Under the pieces are notes generated by a model, which saw only the letters and a program-made list of their open reading frames with translations, was not told the DNA's origin and did not search any database. The translations under genes and the position numbers were made by a program. Of a DNA stretch of 48,901 nt, positions 35,201 through 43,600 are shown piece by piece. The first letter of the stretch is position 1; every line of letters begins with the position of its first letter. Source of the stretch: Cryomorpha ignava (GTDB taxonomy: Bacteria; Bacteroidota; Bacteroidia; Flavobacteriales_D; Cryomorphaceae); the NCBI RefSeq assembly GCF_010686655.1, contig NZ_JAAGVY010000039.1, positions 1-48,901 of the forward strand, read 5' to 3'.

Positions 35201-36539
35201 CAATATAATAGGTATTGTTGGCAGCAAAATATTTTACATTATGCTTTTCAGCAAATTTCAGAAGTGTTTCGTTTACAACATCTTCCTCGGGGATCCCATG
35301 ACGGTTTAGCTCAACATAAAAATCATCTCCGTAGGTTTGCTTCCACCATAAAAATGCTTCCTCGGCCTGGGTTTCGCCAACGTTCAAAATCAAAAATGGA
35401 ACTTCACCCCAAAGTCCACCGGTCGTTGCAATTACATCTTCCTTATATTGCGTCAGAAGGTTCTTATCAATCCGTGGAACGTAGTAAAACCCATCTGTAA
35501 ATGCCGTTGAAGAAAGCTTGGCAATGTTGTGATAGCCATTTTTGTTTTTCGCGAGCAATACGGTTTGAAAACCGTTATCCTGTTTTGATTTATCAAGATG
35601 ATTTTCGCAGACGTTAAATTCACATCCAACGATCGGTGTAATATCCGCCTTGAGCGCGTCGCGCACAAAATGGTATGTTCCCATCATATTTCCGTGATCG
35701 CTCATTGCAACCGCGGGCATACCCAGCTCTTTGGCTTTATTAACCAATCCTGCCACAGAAGAAGCAGATTGCAAAATGGAATACTGGGTATGATTATGCA
35801 AATGCGCAAAAGGCAAATCTTTTAAATCGCCAATATCCTTCTTAGAAACCTTTTTAAGATCAGTAGTTGTTTCAGGCGCTATATCGTCTGCTTTTGCAAA
35901 ATTGGCATCAGCAAGTTGTGGTGCTTCGTATTTAAGCTTTGCAAGATCTTTAGCCTCTTCTACTTTAAATACTCTCTGTGTGAGCAAACCAAAAAAGCAA
36001 CGCGCTGTGGCGTCTACATCGTATGCCGCGTCGTGTGCATCAGCAAATGGTTTACTGAAAAGTTTTTGGTGAAGCTCCGTTAGAGTAGGCCACTTAAACT
36101 TACCACCTCGTCCGCCTGGAAGAGCGCAAAATTCGGTGGATAAATCCTTGGTATCCAAATCCTTCATTTTGGCTACAAGAAATTCCTGACCAAGGCGGTG
36201 ATTCTCTGCGCCTACAATATTAATATCGAAACCAATATTGTGGCCAACGGCATATTTCGCCTTTGCTCGATCTGCTTCAAATTGCGCAAGTACTTCTGCC
36301 AACTCTGTACCCTCCTCAAGAGCGCGTTCAGTAGTAATTCCATGTATTTTTGCAGCATTAAATGGAATTGTAAAACCATCGGGCTTAACGGTGTAATTTT
36401 TTGCAGAAAGCAAGCTTCCATGTTCATCGTGCAACTGCCAGGCAAGCTGCACCAGTCTGGGCCAATTATCGCTATCTGTTAAAGGTGCATTCCAATCTTT
36501 TGGAAGTCCGGTAGTTTCAGTATCAAATATCAGGAACAT
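32262..36539 (-). CDS. dnaE: DNA polymerase III alpha subunit with fused proofreading exonuclease
   Basis: A 1425-residue replicative polymerase. The first ~210 residues are a DEDD exonuclease (FDTETTGLPKDW, AVGHNIGFDINIV, HDAAYDVDATARCFFGLL), which in E. coli is a separate protein, DnaQ. Then come the PHP domain (FAHLHNHTQYSILQSASS, near 250), the polymerase core with the Asp pair in SLPDIDIDFDDEG (near 655) and GPGRGSAAGSAVAYCI, the VLRKAMGKK fingers, tandem HhH, and an OB fold at the end. This layout is seen in some Bacteroidota. Proofreading is therefore in cis. Single gene, no operon partner apart from possible trxA. Confidence 0.95.
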   Translation of the reverse strand: MFLIFDTETTGLPKDWNAPLTDSDNWPRLVQLAWQLHDEHGSLLSAKNYTVKPDGFTIPFNAAKIHGITTERALEEGTELAEVLAQFEADRAKAKYAVGHNIGFDINIVGAENHRLGQEFLVAKMKDLDTKDLSTEFCALPGGRGGKFKWPTLTELHQKLFSKPFADAHDAAYDVDATARCFFGLLTQRVFKVEEAKDLAKLKYEAPQLADANFAKADDIAPETTTDLKKVSKKDIGDLKDLPFAHLHNHTQYSILQSASSVAGLVNKAKELGMPAVAMSDHGNMMGTYHFVRDALKADITPIVGCEFNVCENHLDKSKQDNGFQTVLLAKNKNGYHNIAKLSSTAFTDGFYYVPRIDKNLLTQYKEDVIATTGGLWGEVPFLILNVGETQAEEAFLWWKQTYGDDFYVELNRHGIPEEDVVNETLLKFAEKHNVKYFAANNTYYIDKADAKTHDLLLCVRDAESVHKPKKYIGKRGREYRYGFPNDEFYFKSSDEMKKLFVDLPESIETVGEIIGKIERYELAREVLLPKYDIPEEFLDVQDGEDGGKRGENAYLRHLTYEGAKLRYPELTDEIRERLDFELQTIANSGYPGYFLIVQDFCNVARERGVSVGPGRGSAAGSAVAYCIRITNVDPIKYDLLFERFLNPDRVSLPDIDIDFDDEGRQIVIDYVIDKYGSNQVAQIVTYGTMAAKSSVRDAGRVMDLPLSDTDRLARLVPATKLKKLFAMDDKTMKSSFRDSEYAGAVELRKIAEGTGLEAEVVNQARAMEGSVRNTGIHACGVIITPDDITKYVPVATAKDSNMVCTQFDNSVVEDAGLLKMDFLGLKTLTLIKDAVAIVKERYGVEIIPDDIDLTDEKTYALFQRGETTGVFQYESAGMQAHMKDLKPTTFDDLIAMNALYRPGPMEYIPSFIKRKHGHEEISYDLDASEEFLKETYGITVYQEQVMLLSQKLAGFTKGEADVLRKAMGKKILSLLETLKPKFLDGCEANGHDRKIAEKIWKDWEAFASYAFNKSHSTCYALVAFHTAYLKANYPAAYMASVLSNNMSDIKQVTFFMEECRRLGTPVLGPDVNESNLKFTVNDKDEIRFGLGAIKGVGENAVKSIVEEREENGFYTDLFDFVIRTDKRHVNKRCLEGLALAGALDNFEEVHRAQYFATMPNGSTYAETLVKFGGALQTAKDAPPDLFGNSVAVEVQKPEPPIVPKWSNMVQLNKEKEVVGIYISAHPLDDFKTEIDHFARGDMRHMKNLEGIANADLSLAGMVTNVEHRMTKTNKPFGSFEFEDYYDVHKFFMFSEDYLRMKHFLVQGSFLFIKGKVQARQWSKTGELEFKINSMELLSDLREKLTKKVILELRLDDLTEGLLSNLESVISKKQTGATYPIEFRIVDPIRKLSIKMPSRSMKIDLSNETIKDLNAIRDVKYKLNA

Positions 36540-36860
36540 ATATGCTTTCTATGGGGCTTGTAATGAAAAAAAGGAATATAAAATACTCGAAAGCACAGGC
36601 ATATTACGTTTGTAATCTTCACTGTCGCTGACCAACAAAACTACCCATTCTAAACCGTAATAAGGGGAACTGTTAAGAACTTTTACGCCCCAAAATTCTC
36701 AAGAAATTTACTTCCAAAGACTTAGTGGCTTTATATTCTGTGGCTCTGAAATTTATCAAGAAAATGCATTCATGGTAAATTGCTTTTAAGAGTATTCGGA
36801 TCGGCTATTTTTCCAAATGAGTCAATAGAAAAAAACCTTCTCACCGTAAAAATTAGCGAA
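36540..36860. other. Intergenic region dnaE / HD hydrolase
   Basis: 321 bases without a credible ORF. Both flanking genes are on the minus strand, so it should hold the dnaE promoter; I found no exact TAnnTTTG box on that strand. Confidence 0.4.
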
Positions 36861-37520
36861 CTACCTTGACTCTCCCAAATTCCATTCATCATAAAAGGTC
36901 TCAAGAAACTTTTCCATAAAAGAATGTCTCTTTATAGACATCTTTTTCCCGGTCGCAGTTTGCATTCTATCTTTTAGAAGCAATAACTTTTCATAGAAAT
37001 GGTTGATCGTTGCTCCATCATCTTCGGCGTAAGCCAAAAAAGTATCGTGCAAATGCGGATTTTTTGTAGGATTATAAATCTCACGATTTTTACTTCCGCC
37101 ATAAGCAAACGCCCGCGCTATACCAATCGCACCTATAGCATCTAATCTATCGGCATCTTGCACCACCGCAGCTTCCAAACTGGATATAGTAGTCTCCACT
37201 CCTGCCCCTTTATAACTTATCTCACTTACTATTTTAGAAACTCGATTAGCCAGATTTTCATCACCTCCGTTTTTTAAAATCAATTCTTTTGAACGGGCAG
37301 GCCCAACGCTTAAGTCATTTCCATGAAATTTATGATCGGCAATATCATGCAAAAGAGCACCAAGCTCTACAAGAAATAAATCAGCATTCTCTAATTCGCC
37401 AATTTTTAAGGCATTGTGGCGTACCCTATCAATATGATACCAATCGTGGCCCGTACCTTCACCTTCAAACAGGCATTTAACCTCTATCTCAATTTTCGAA
37501 ACGATTGCTAACTTATCCAT
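36861..37520 (-). CDS. HD-domain phosphohydrolase (YedJ-like)
   Basis: A 219-residue metal-dependent hydrolase. The HD signature is H25 (GHDWYHIDRVRHN), H58-D59 (LGALLHDIADHKFHG) and a late Asp in VVQDADRLDAIGAIGIARAF. This matches the YedJ / uncharacterised HD group, distant relatives of nucleotidases and pyrophosphohydrolases acting on phosphomonoesters. Start is the ATG at 37520. The substrate is unknown. It diverges from yidD. Confidence 0.88.
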   Translation of the reverse strand: MDKLAIVSKIEIEVKCLFEGEGTGHDWYHIDRVRHNALKIGELENADLFLVELGALLHDIADHKFHGNDLSVGPARSKELILKNGGDENLANRVSKIVSEISYKGAGVETTISSLEAAVVQDADRLDAIGAIGIARAFAYGGSKNREIYNPTKNPHLHDTFLAYAEDDGATINHFYEKLLLLKDRMQTATGKKMSIKRHSFMEKFLETFYDEWNLGESR

Positions 37521-37705
37521 ACCTGCGAATATCGCAATTTATTGTGCTTTTAGAATGATCAAATTAGCGTTTTTGCTAACAAAACCCTCCAGAGGTGCGG
37601 CTTCAAATCACGTATATAGTCACATATAGTCACAGAAACAGCAAGCCATTTAACAAGCTCTCTGTTTTGGGTCAGGATTATAAACCTTTGTGTAAATTTG
37701 CACCC

Positions 37706-37957
37706 TTGAAAATTCTAAGTTACATATTCATCTTTTTTGTAAAGGTATATCAGGCCGTTATTTCACCGCTTTTTGGTTCAAATTGTCGGTTTACTCCCAC
37801 CTGCTCGTCTTACGCGATTGATGCAATTAAAGAATGGGGGCCTTTTAAAGGCACCTGGCTCGGAATAAAAAGAATTTCAAAATGCCATCCCTGGGGAGAT
37901 CAGGGATGGGATCCGGTTCCAAAAAAAAACAAATCACATGAAACAAAAACACTTTAA
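37706..37957 (+). CDS. yidD: Membrane protein insertion efficiency factor YidD
   Basis: An 83-residue protein. The TTG at 37706 is chosen: [20 protein letters not shown] aligns with the usual YidD start, and the ATG-free upstream extension (from 37595) has no conserved sequence. The Cys-rich core [20 protein letters not shown] and then [20 protein letters not shown] is diagnostic. YidD aids YidC in inserting membrane proteins. A TAAATTTG box at 37693-37700 lies only 5 bases before this start, so the mRNA may be almost leaderless. It overlaps the next gene by 20 bases. Confidence 0.9.
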   Translation: MKILSYIFIFFVKVYQAVISPLFGSNCRFTPTCSSYAIDAIKEWGPFKGTWLGIKRISKCHPWGDQGWDPVPKKNKSHETKTL

Positions 37958-38429
37958 AATTTTATCCTTATTAGGTCTTGTTCTCTTATTGGCAGCGTGC
38001 GGCGGACGCAACGAAAACAGAAAAATGGTAGAAGCATCTGCTATTCATGAACAGATTCTTGACAAACACGACTCTATTTATAGCGTGCTGCAGGAACAGG
38101 AACAAAGGGTAGAAAAAAAACTGGGTAAACTCTCGGCAAATGATCCTGACCGTGTGGCTTACGAAAGCATGATGCGGAGTATTAACCGCAGCTATAACCT
38201 TCTTGCTAGCTGGATGGAGGGCGTGGCAGACTTTCCCGGATCTAAACACATACACAATAGTGACTCTCCGCATAAGCACGACCCTGAGAAGGAAAGAACG
38301 ATGAAAGGGATGAGCGATCAGGAAATACTCGATCTGCAAAAAGCTTACAAAACACGACTTGATGAAGTGGGATTGAAAATAAAAGAGCTGATTACCACAA
38401 TGGATATGTATACCAAAGATGAGAATTAG
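37938..38429 (+). CDS. Small lipoprotein with a His-rich segment
   Basis: A 163-residue lipoprotein (signal [13 protein letters not shown], Cys near residue 21). The mature part is mostly helical, with a middle region [20 protein letters not shown] that holds four His with nearby acidic residues and could bind metal. The two helical halves ([20 protein letters not shown], and [12 protein letters not shown]) look like a coiled coil. No family recognised. It overlaps yidD by 20 and hemB by 11 bases, so these are co-transcribed. Confidence 0.8.
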   Translation: MKQKHFKILSLLGLVLLLAACGGRNENRKMVEASAIHEQILDKHDSIYSVLQEQEQRVEKKLGKLSANDPDRVAYESMMRSINRSYNLLASWMEGVADFPGSKHIHNSDSPHKHDPEKERTMKGMSDQEILDLQKAYKTRLDEVGLKIKELITTMDMYTKDEN

Positions 38430-39387
38430 ACCACGTAGAAATAGATATTCTGAAGGAATTCGTGGTTTGGTTCGCGAAACCAGACTTAACGTTGAGCAAC
38501 TAATAGCCCCTTTATTTATTACACAGGATGCTTCCGCTAAAAACGCCATAAAATCCCTTCCCGAGCAATTTCAACTCGGTAGAAAAGAACTGCTTAGCGA
38601 AGTTGAAACATCTTTAGAGCTTGGCCTCAGAAGTTTTGTGCTGTTTCCGGCTGTTGCCGAAGAAAAAAAAGACACTTACGCTTCATACAGTTATGCCGAT
38701 GACAATTTTTATTTGCACGCGGCACGAGAGATTAAGGAAAAGTTTCCCGAAGCGGTTTTAATGAGCGATGTGGCAATGGATCCATACAGCTCTGATGGTC
38801 ATGACGGCCTTGTGGAAAATGGGCAAATTGACAATGATAAATCGCTACCTATTCTTTCTAAAATGGCTGTAGCTCAAGCCCAGGCGGGGTTTGATATAAT
38901 AGGCCCATCAGATATGATGGATGGTCGTGTGGGGCATATCCGCAGAGAACTTGACCATGCAGGATTTCCCAACACAGGAATTATGGCCTATACAGCCAAA
39001 TACGCAAGCGCATTTTACGGCCCGTTTAGAGACGCTCTGGAATCTGCACCCAAAGGCGGCGACAAGAAGAGTTATCAAATGGATCCGGCAAATAGTAGGG
39101 AAGCTTTACGCGAAATGATGCTCGACGAAGAGGAGGGCGCCGACATATTAATGGTAAAGCCGGCTCTATGCTATCTCGATATTATTAGCCAACTTAAAAA
39201 TCACAGTAAATTACCCATCGCTGCCTACAACGTGAGTGGCGAGTACGCTATGCTCAAAGCCGCTGCGGCAAACGGCTGGCTTAATGAAGAGGCGGCCATG
39301 CAGGAAATGCTGCTAAGTATAACCAGAGCAGGTGCTGACATAATTCTTACTTACTTTGCAAAAGATTACGCAAAACTTTTAACCTGA
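38419..39387 (+). CDS. hemB: Porphobilinogen synthase (delta-aminolevulinic acid dehydratase)
   Basis: A 322-residue TIM-barrel enzyme that condenses two 5-aminolevulinate to porphobilinogen in haem synthesis. Schiff-base lysines K194 (YTAKYAS) and K247 (LMVKPALCYLD) are present, and SDVAMDPYSSDGHDG carries the Asp/Ala pattern of the Mg-type rather than the Zn-binding Cys type. The gene start (ATG at 38419) overlaps the lipoprotein by 11 bases. Length is normal for the family. Confidence 0.96.
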   Translation: MRIRPRRNRYSEGIRGLVRETRLNVEQLIAPLFITQDASAKNAIKSLPEQFQLGRKELLSEVETSLELGLRSFVLFPAVAEEKKDTYASYSYADDNFYLHAAREIKEKFPEAVLMSDVAMDPYSSDGHDGLVENGQIDNDKSLPILSKMAVAQAQAGFDIIGPSDMMDGRVGHIRRELDHAGFPNTGIMAYTAKYASAFYGPFRDALESAPKGGDKKSYQMDPANSREALREMMLDEEEGADILMVKPALCYLDIISQLKNHSKLPIAAYNVSGEYAMLKAAAANGWLNEEAAMQEMLLSITRAGADIILTYFAKDYAKLLT

Positions 39388-39392
39388 ATCAA

Positions 39393-40397
39393 ATGCTTAC
39401 AATCGATATCCACACGCATATTTTACCTGAAAATATTCCAAACTTCAGAGAGCGATTTGGATACGGTGGCTTTATTCACTTAGATCATCACAAACCATGT
39501 TGCGCACGGATGATGATGGACAATAAGTTTTTTCGTGAAATAGAAGATAACTGCTGGGATGCAGAAGCGCGCATGCGCGAATGCGGTCATTTTCATGTAG
39601 ATGTACAGGTACTGAGCACCGTTCCTGTTATGTTTAGCTACTGGGCCAAACCACTTGATTGTTTGGAAGTTTCTAAATTTCTAAACGATCACATTGCAGA
39701 GATTGTACAAAGATATCCAAAACGCTTTATAGGCCTAGGTACTGTGCCTATGCAGGAGCCCGATCTTGCTATCGCAGAGCTCGAGCGATGTAAGAATATT
39801 GGGCTTGCAGGGATTGAAATTGGATCGCACGTAAACGACTGGAATCTAAACGACCCTAATCTTTTCCCCATTTTTGAGGCTTGCCAGGATCTAGATATGG
39901 CCGTATTTGTACACCCATGGGATATGATGTCAAAAGAAAAAATGGAACGGTACTGGCTGCCCTGGCTGGTAGGGATGCCGGCCGAAACAAGTCTGGCAAT
40001 CTGCTCTATGATTTTTGGTGGTGTTTTTGAAAGACTTCCAAAACTGCGTGTGGCCTTTGCCCATGGGGGCGGTTCATTCCCGGCAACGCTTAGCCGAATT
40101 GAGCATGGGTTTAATGTGCGACCTGATCTTTGCGCAATTGATAATAATGTAAACCCAAAAGAATATCTAGGGAAATTCTGGATAGATTCACTCGTTCATG
40201 ACGAAAAAGTGCTCGACTACGTTATAGATCTTTTTGGATCTAGTAAAGTAGCTCTTGGATCTGACTATCCGTTCCCATTAGGCGAGTTAGAGCCCGGGAA
40301 ACTCATTCGCGGAAGCAAATACAACACTGACATTAAAAGTAATTTACTTCATGGCGCCGCTTTAGAATGGCTTAAACTGGATAAAAATCAGTTTTAA
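39393..40397 (+). CDS. Amidohydrolase, ACMSD type (aminocarboxymuconate semialdehyde decarboxylase)
   Basis: A 334-residue metal-dependent (beta/alpha)8 enzyme of the amidohydrolase-2 group. Metal ligands: DIHTH (H7, H9), the second His in AVFVHPWDMM and the final Asp in ALGSDYPFP. It follows the ACMSD pattern along most of its length (IQVLSTVPVMF-like segment, FGGVFERLPKLRVAFAHGGG). In the kynurenine route ACMSD removes CO2 from aminocarboxymuconate semialdehyde, moving carbon away from quinolinate. Related decarboxylases act on other aromatic acids, so the substrate is probable, not certain. It begins 5 bases after hemB and is likely its operon partner. Confidence 0.85.
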   Translation: MLTIDIHTHILPENIPNFRERFGYGGFIHLDHHKPCCARMMMDNKFFREIEDNCWDAEARMRECGHFHVDVQVLSTVPVMFSYWAKPLDCLEVSKFLNDHIAEIVQRYPKRFIGLGTVPMQEPDLAIAELERCKNIGLAGIEIGSHVNDWNLNDPNLFPIFEACQDLDMAVFVHPWDMMSKEKMERYWLPWLVGMPAETSLAICSMIFGGVFERLPKLRVAFAHGGGSFPATLSRIEHGFNVRPDLCAIDNNVNPKEYLGKFWIDSLVHDEKVLDYVIDLFGSSKVALGSDYPFPLGELEPGKLIRGSKYNTDIKSNLLHGAALEWLKLDKNQF

Positions 40398-40527
40398 ATC
40401 TGCTACCAGTATTTTTTGAAATAAATTTACATTTCCTCCATTAGAGTCTAAAACCCTGTAATTCATTTATTTAGATAAACATTTGTGAGTTCTTTAAATA
40501 ATTTAATAAAGATTTTTTCAATATTTA

Positions 40528-40552
40528 TCGACGAAACTATTGACTTCGTCGA
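40528..40552. promoter_or_regulatory. Inverted repeat over the -33 box of the 40695 gene
   Basis: TCGACGAA (40528-40535) and TTCGTCGA (40545-40552) are perfect 8-base arms 9 bases apart. The TTG -33 element (40540-40542) lies between them. Binding there would block the promoter. Confidence 0.5.
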
Positions 40553-40569
40553 AAATTGGCGTAAATTTG
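40540..40569 (+). promoter_or_regulatory. Promoter of the 40695 surface protein
   Basis: TTG (40540-40542), a 19-base spacer and TAAATTTG (40562-40569): a good Bacteroidota promoter. The leader is about 120 bases long, which leaves room for post-transcriptional control. Confidence 0.7.
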
Positions 40570-40694
40570 TAACTGTTCGAGTGAGATTGAACTATTGAAA
40601 TCCAACTTTTGTAATTCTTATTCACCGTTTCATAACCTTGCCGGGCTTTGCCTTGCAAAATATTTTTGTTTTGAAACATTTAAAACCAGTAAAT

Positions 40695-43600
40695 ATGAGT
40701 AAGATGATTACAACAAACCAAACGCTAAATTTCTTCAGCGAAATTAAAAAGCACATCGGGGCAAGTTGCTTCCTTATGATGCTCGTAATGATGTCCGGCA
40801 CTAGCTGGGCACAAACATGCTACAATCTCAGTGTAGGCGGAGGCAGCTATGTCAGCGAAACTTCTTGGGAAATTCTTGACTCAGAAGGGGCAATTGTTGC
40901 AAGTGGCAGTGGAGCTATACAACAACTTGAAGTATGCCTTTCTGATGCCTGTTACACACTCAATATGGAAGACAGCTGGGGCGATGGCTGGAACGGAAAT
41001 GAGCTAATCATTGAGACTAGTGATACTTTATTTGCGCCCGTTGTTGTAGCCGGACCCTTTACCATTACGGCACCAGAAGAAGATTTTTCATCTTCTGATT
41101 TTGCACTCGGAGAAGCTGTATGCGAAACAGATTGTCCAATTGGTAACTTCGGCGATGCTTGTGATGACAATGATCCTACGACAGTTGATGATATTATTAT
41201 GGAAAATTGTGAATGTGCTGGCACACCTACTGTTTTTGAAATAAGCTGCGACCAGCCATTGGCTCAATCTTTCTGCTACGGGAACAATGAGTCGCTTACA
41301 AGAACATATTCAGTTTCTGAGGGAACAATCCTCAACTTAAATTTCCTTTCAGGAAATATTGAGGGTGGATGGGATGACATCGTTATTTATGACGGTGATT
41401 CATCAGAAGATTCAATACTATACTCTACGTTGGGTGTTGCTACTGGCGCTGGTCCCCAAGACCTTTCTGTTATTAATGTTAATTCAACTGGTAATGCTAT
41501 TCTTTTGACTGTAGTATCTGACCAAAGCGTGAGCTGCCAATCATCTGCTACTTATGAAGGCGGGTGGCAATTGGAAGTATCATGTGCTGTAAGCTTCGAC
41601 TGTCCACAGCTTGAAGCTAATATCGGTGATGCTTGTGATGATCAAAATGCGGATACTGAAAACGATGTAATTGATGCTAACTGTGGTTGTGCAGGTACTC
41701 CAATTATCGTATTTGATTGTCCACAGCTTGAAGCAAACTTCGGTGATACTTGTGATGACAATGATGAAATGACTGAAAACGATGTAATCGATGAAGGCTG
41801 TGGATGTGAAGGAACTCCTATTGTAGTTGAGTTCGACTGTCCTGATCTTGAAGCTAACTTTGGCGACGCATGTAACGATGGAAACGACGCTACTGAAAAC
41901 GATGTAATTGTTGAAGGTTGTGGTTGTGAAGGTAATCCGGTAATCACTCCTTCATGTGAAGATTTTGTTTACTACATTTCTGATCACGCTGCTGCTGATG
42001 GTATCTCTGATATTTATTCAGTAACACTTAGTGGTGGTGTAGCCACAATGGAATACATTGCAACTAGCGACATCGAAATACATATTGCTTACAATCATGT
42101 TGATAATTTGATCTACGCCGTAAGCAAGCATGAAAACTCGTACCGTACGCTAAACCCACATGTTGTGGCGCCAACATTCGGACCTACAATTGCTTTGGGT
42201 GCAGATTACGGCGAGCTTACAGCAGCTGTTTTTAACGCTGATGGAAAACTACTTATTGGAAGCCAAAACAACAACGCTATTTATAGTGTGAATGTAATCA
42301 CTGATGTAGTCTCACCTTACGATACTTATGCTCCAGTTACAGGTGGTGACCTTGCTTTTGCCTCAGATGGAATGCTTTACCTTGCAACACGCAGTGGTAA
42401 TGGACTATACGAAGTATATCCGGCTGATGTAGTTACTGATAATTTAATTGGAAGCGTAACCACAAAAGTTACAGGATTGGCTATTACAGATTCTGACCAG
42501 CTATTGGTTTCTAATCAAGGAAATTCAAGCCTTGAAGTAAGAAACCTTGACGGTACAAATCCCGGAACTACTTATGTATTGACTCTTGATGGCGAACCTT
42601 ACACACTTCGCGATGGTGACATGGCGTCGGGTTGTAATACATTTGATCAACCAGTTGAAGGTGAGTGTCTGGATTACAAATTGTATTACATACACCAAGC
42701 AGCAAGCGGCGGCTCACAGCCACTTCTTGAGGTAACACTTAATGGTGATGGTACAGCTTCTTACACTACTGTAATACCAAATCTGGGTGGCCACATTGGT
42801 CTATCGCCTGATGGAAGTCTTATATATAATGTAGGTGGAAGCGACTTGAAAATCATTGATGTAGCTTCTGCAACTGTTATTGCTACACTAAACATTACTA
42901 CTGCAAGCGGCACTAACCTTTCAGGTTTCCCTGCTGCTGTGGTTGGAAGTGACGGTACAGTTTACGCAGGTAGAAGCGGAGCAAATCAAGTTTACACAAT
43001 CGATCCATCTACAGGTATTGCTACTCCTTACGGACCATCAAGAAATGTAAATGGTGGCGACTTGATAGAAGTAAACGGAGAAATCTGGTTGATTACTCGT
43101 AGCAACAATACATTTACCAATGTACTTACAGGCGCATCTTTTACCGTACCGGTGAATGAAATAAACGGTGCTGCTGTTCTTGACAACGGAAACGTATTGC
43201 TTGCTGATGGAAATGGCGGATCGCTTCTCAAAGAAGTTAATCTTGCGTCTATGGAAGTCGTTGCTACCTACGACATCGCATTGCCACTATTCAATGGTGA
43301 CCTTGCTGGTGGATGTACCCTTAGCGGTGGTTTGAATACACAGTGTTACGGTTCAGAAATTCTAGGCTTTAATCAAGGACTTCAAACCAATGGTTCTGCT
43401 GTTCCAGCCGATCGTTCTGATGCAACTGCTGCTCTTGGACAACCAGATGCTAGCAACGCTGCCGGTGGATTTGTTTCACTTGGTGTTGGTGGCTCTATCA
43501 CAATTGGTTTCGGTGGTGTTATTTATGACCTTCCAGGAAACGACATTCTTATCTGGGAAACTTCTTTTTCAGGTGACGCATGTGGTGGTAGTGACGATGA

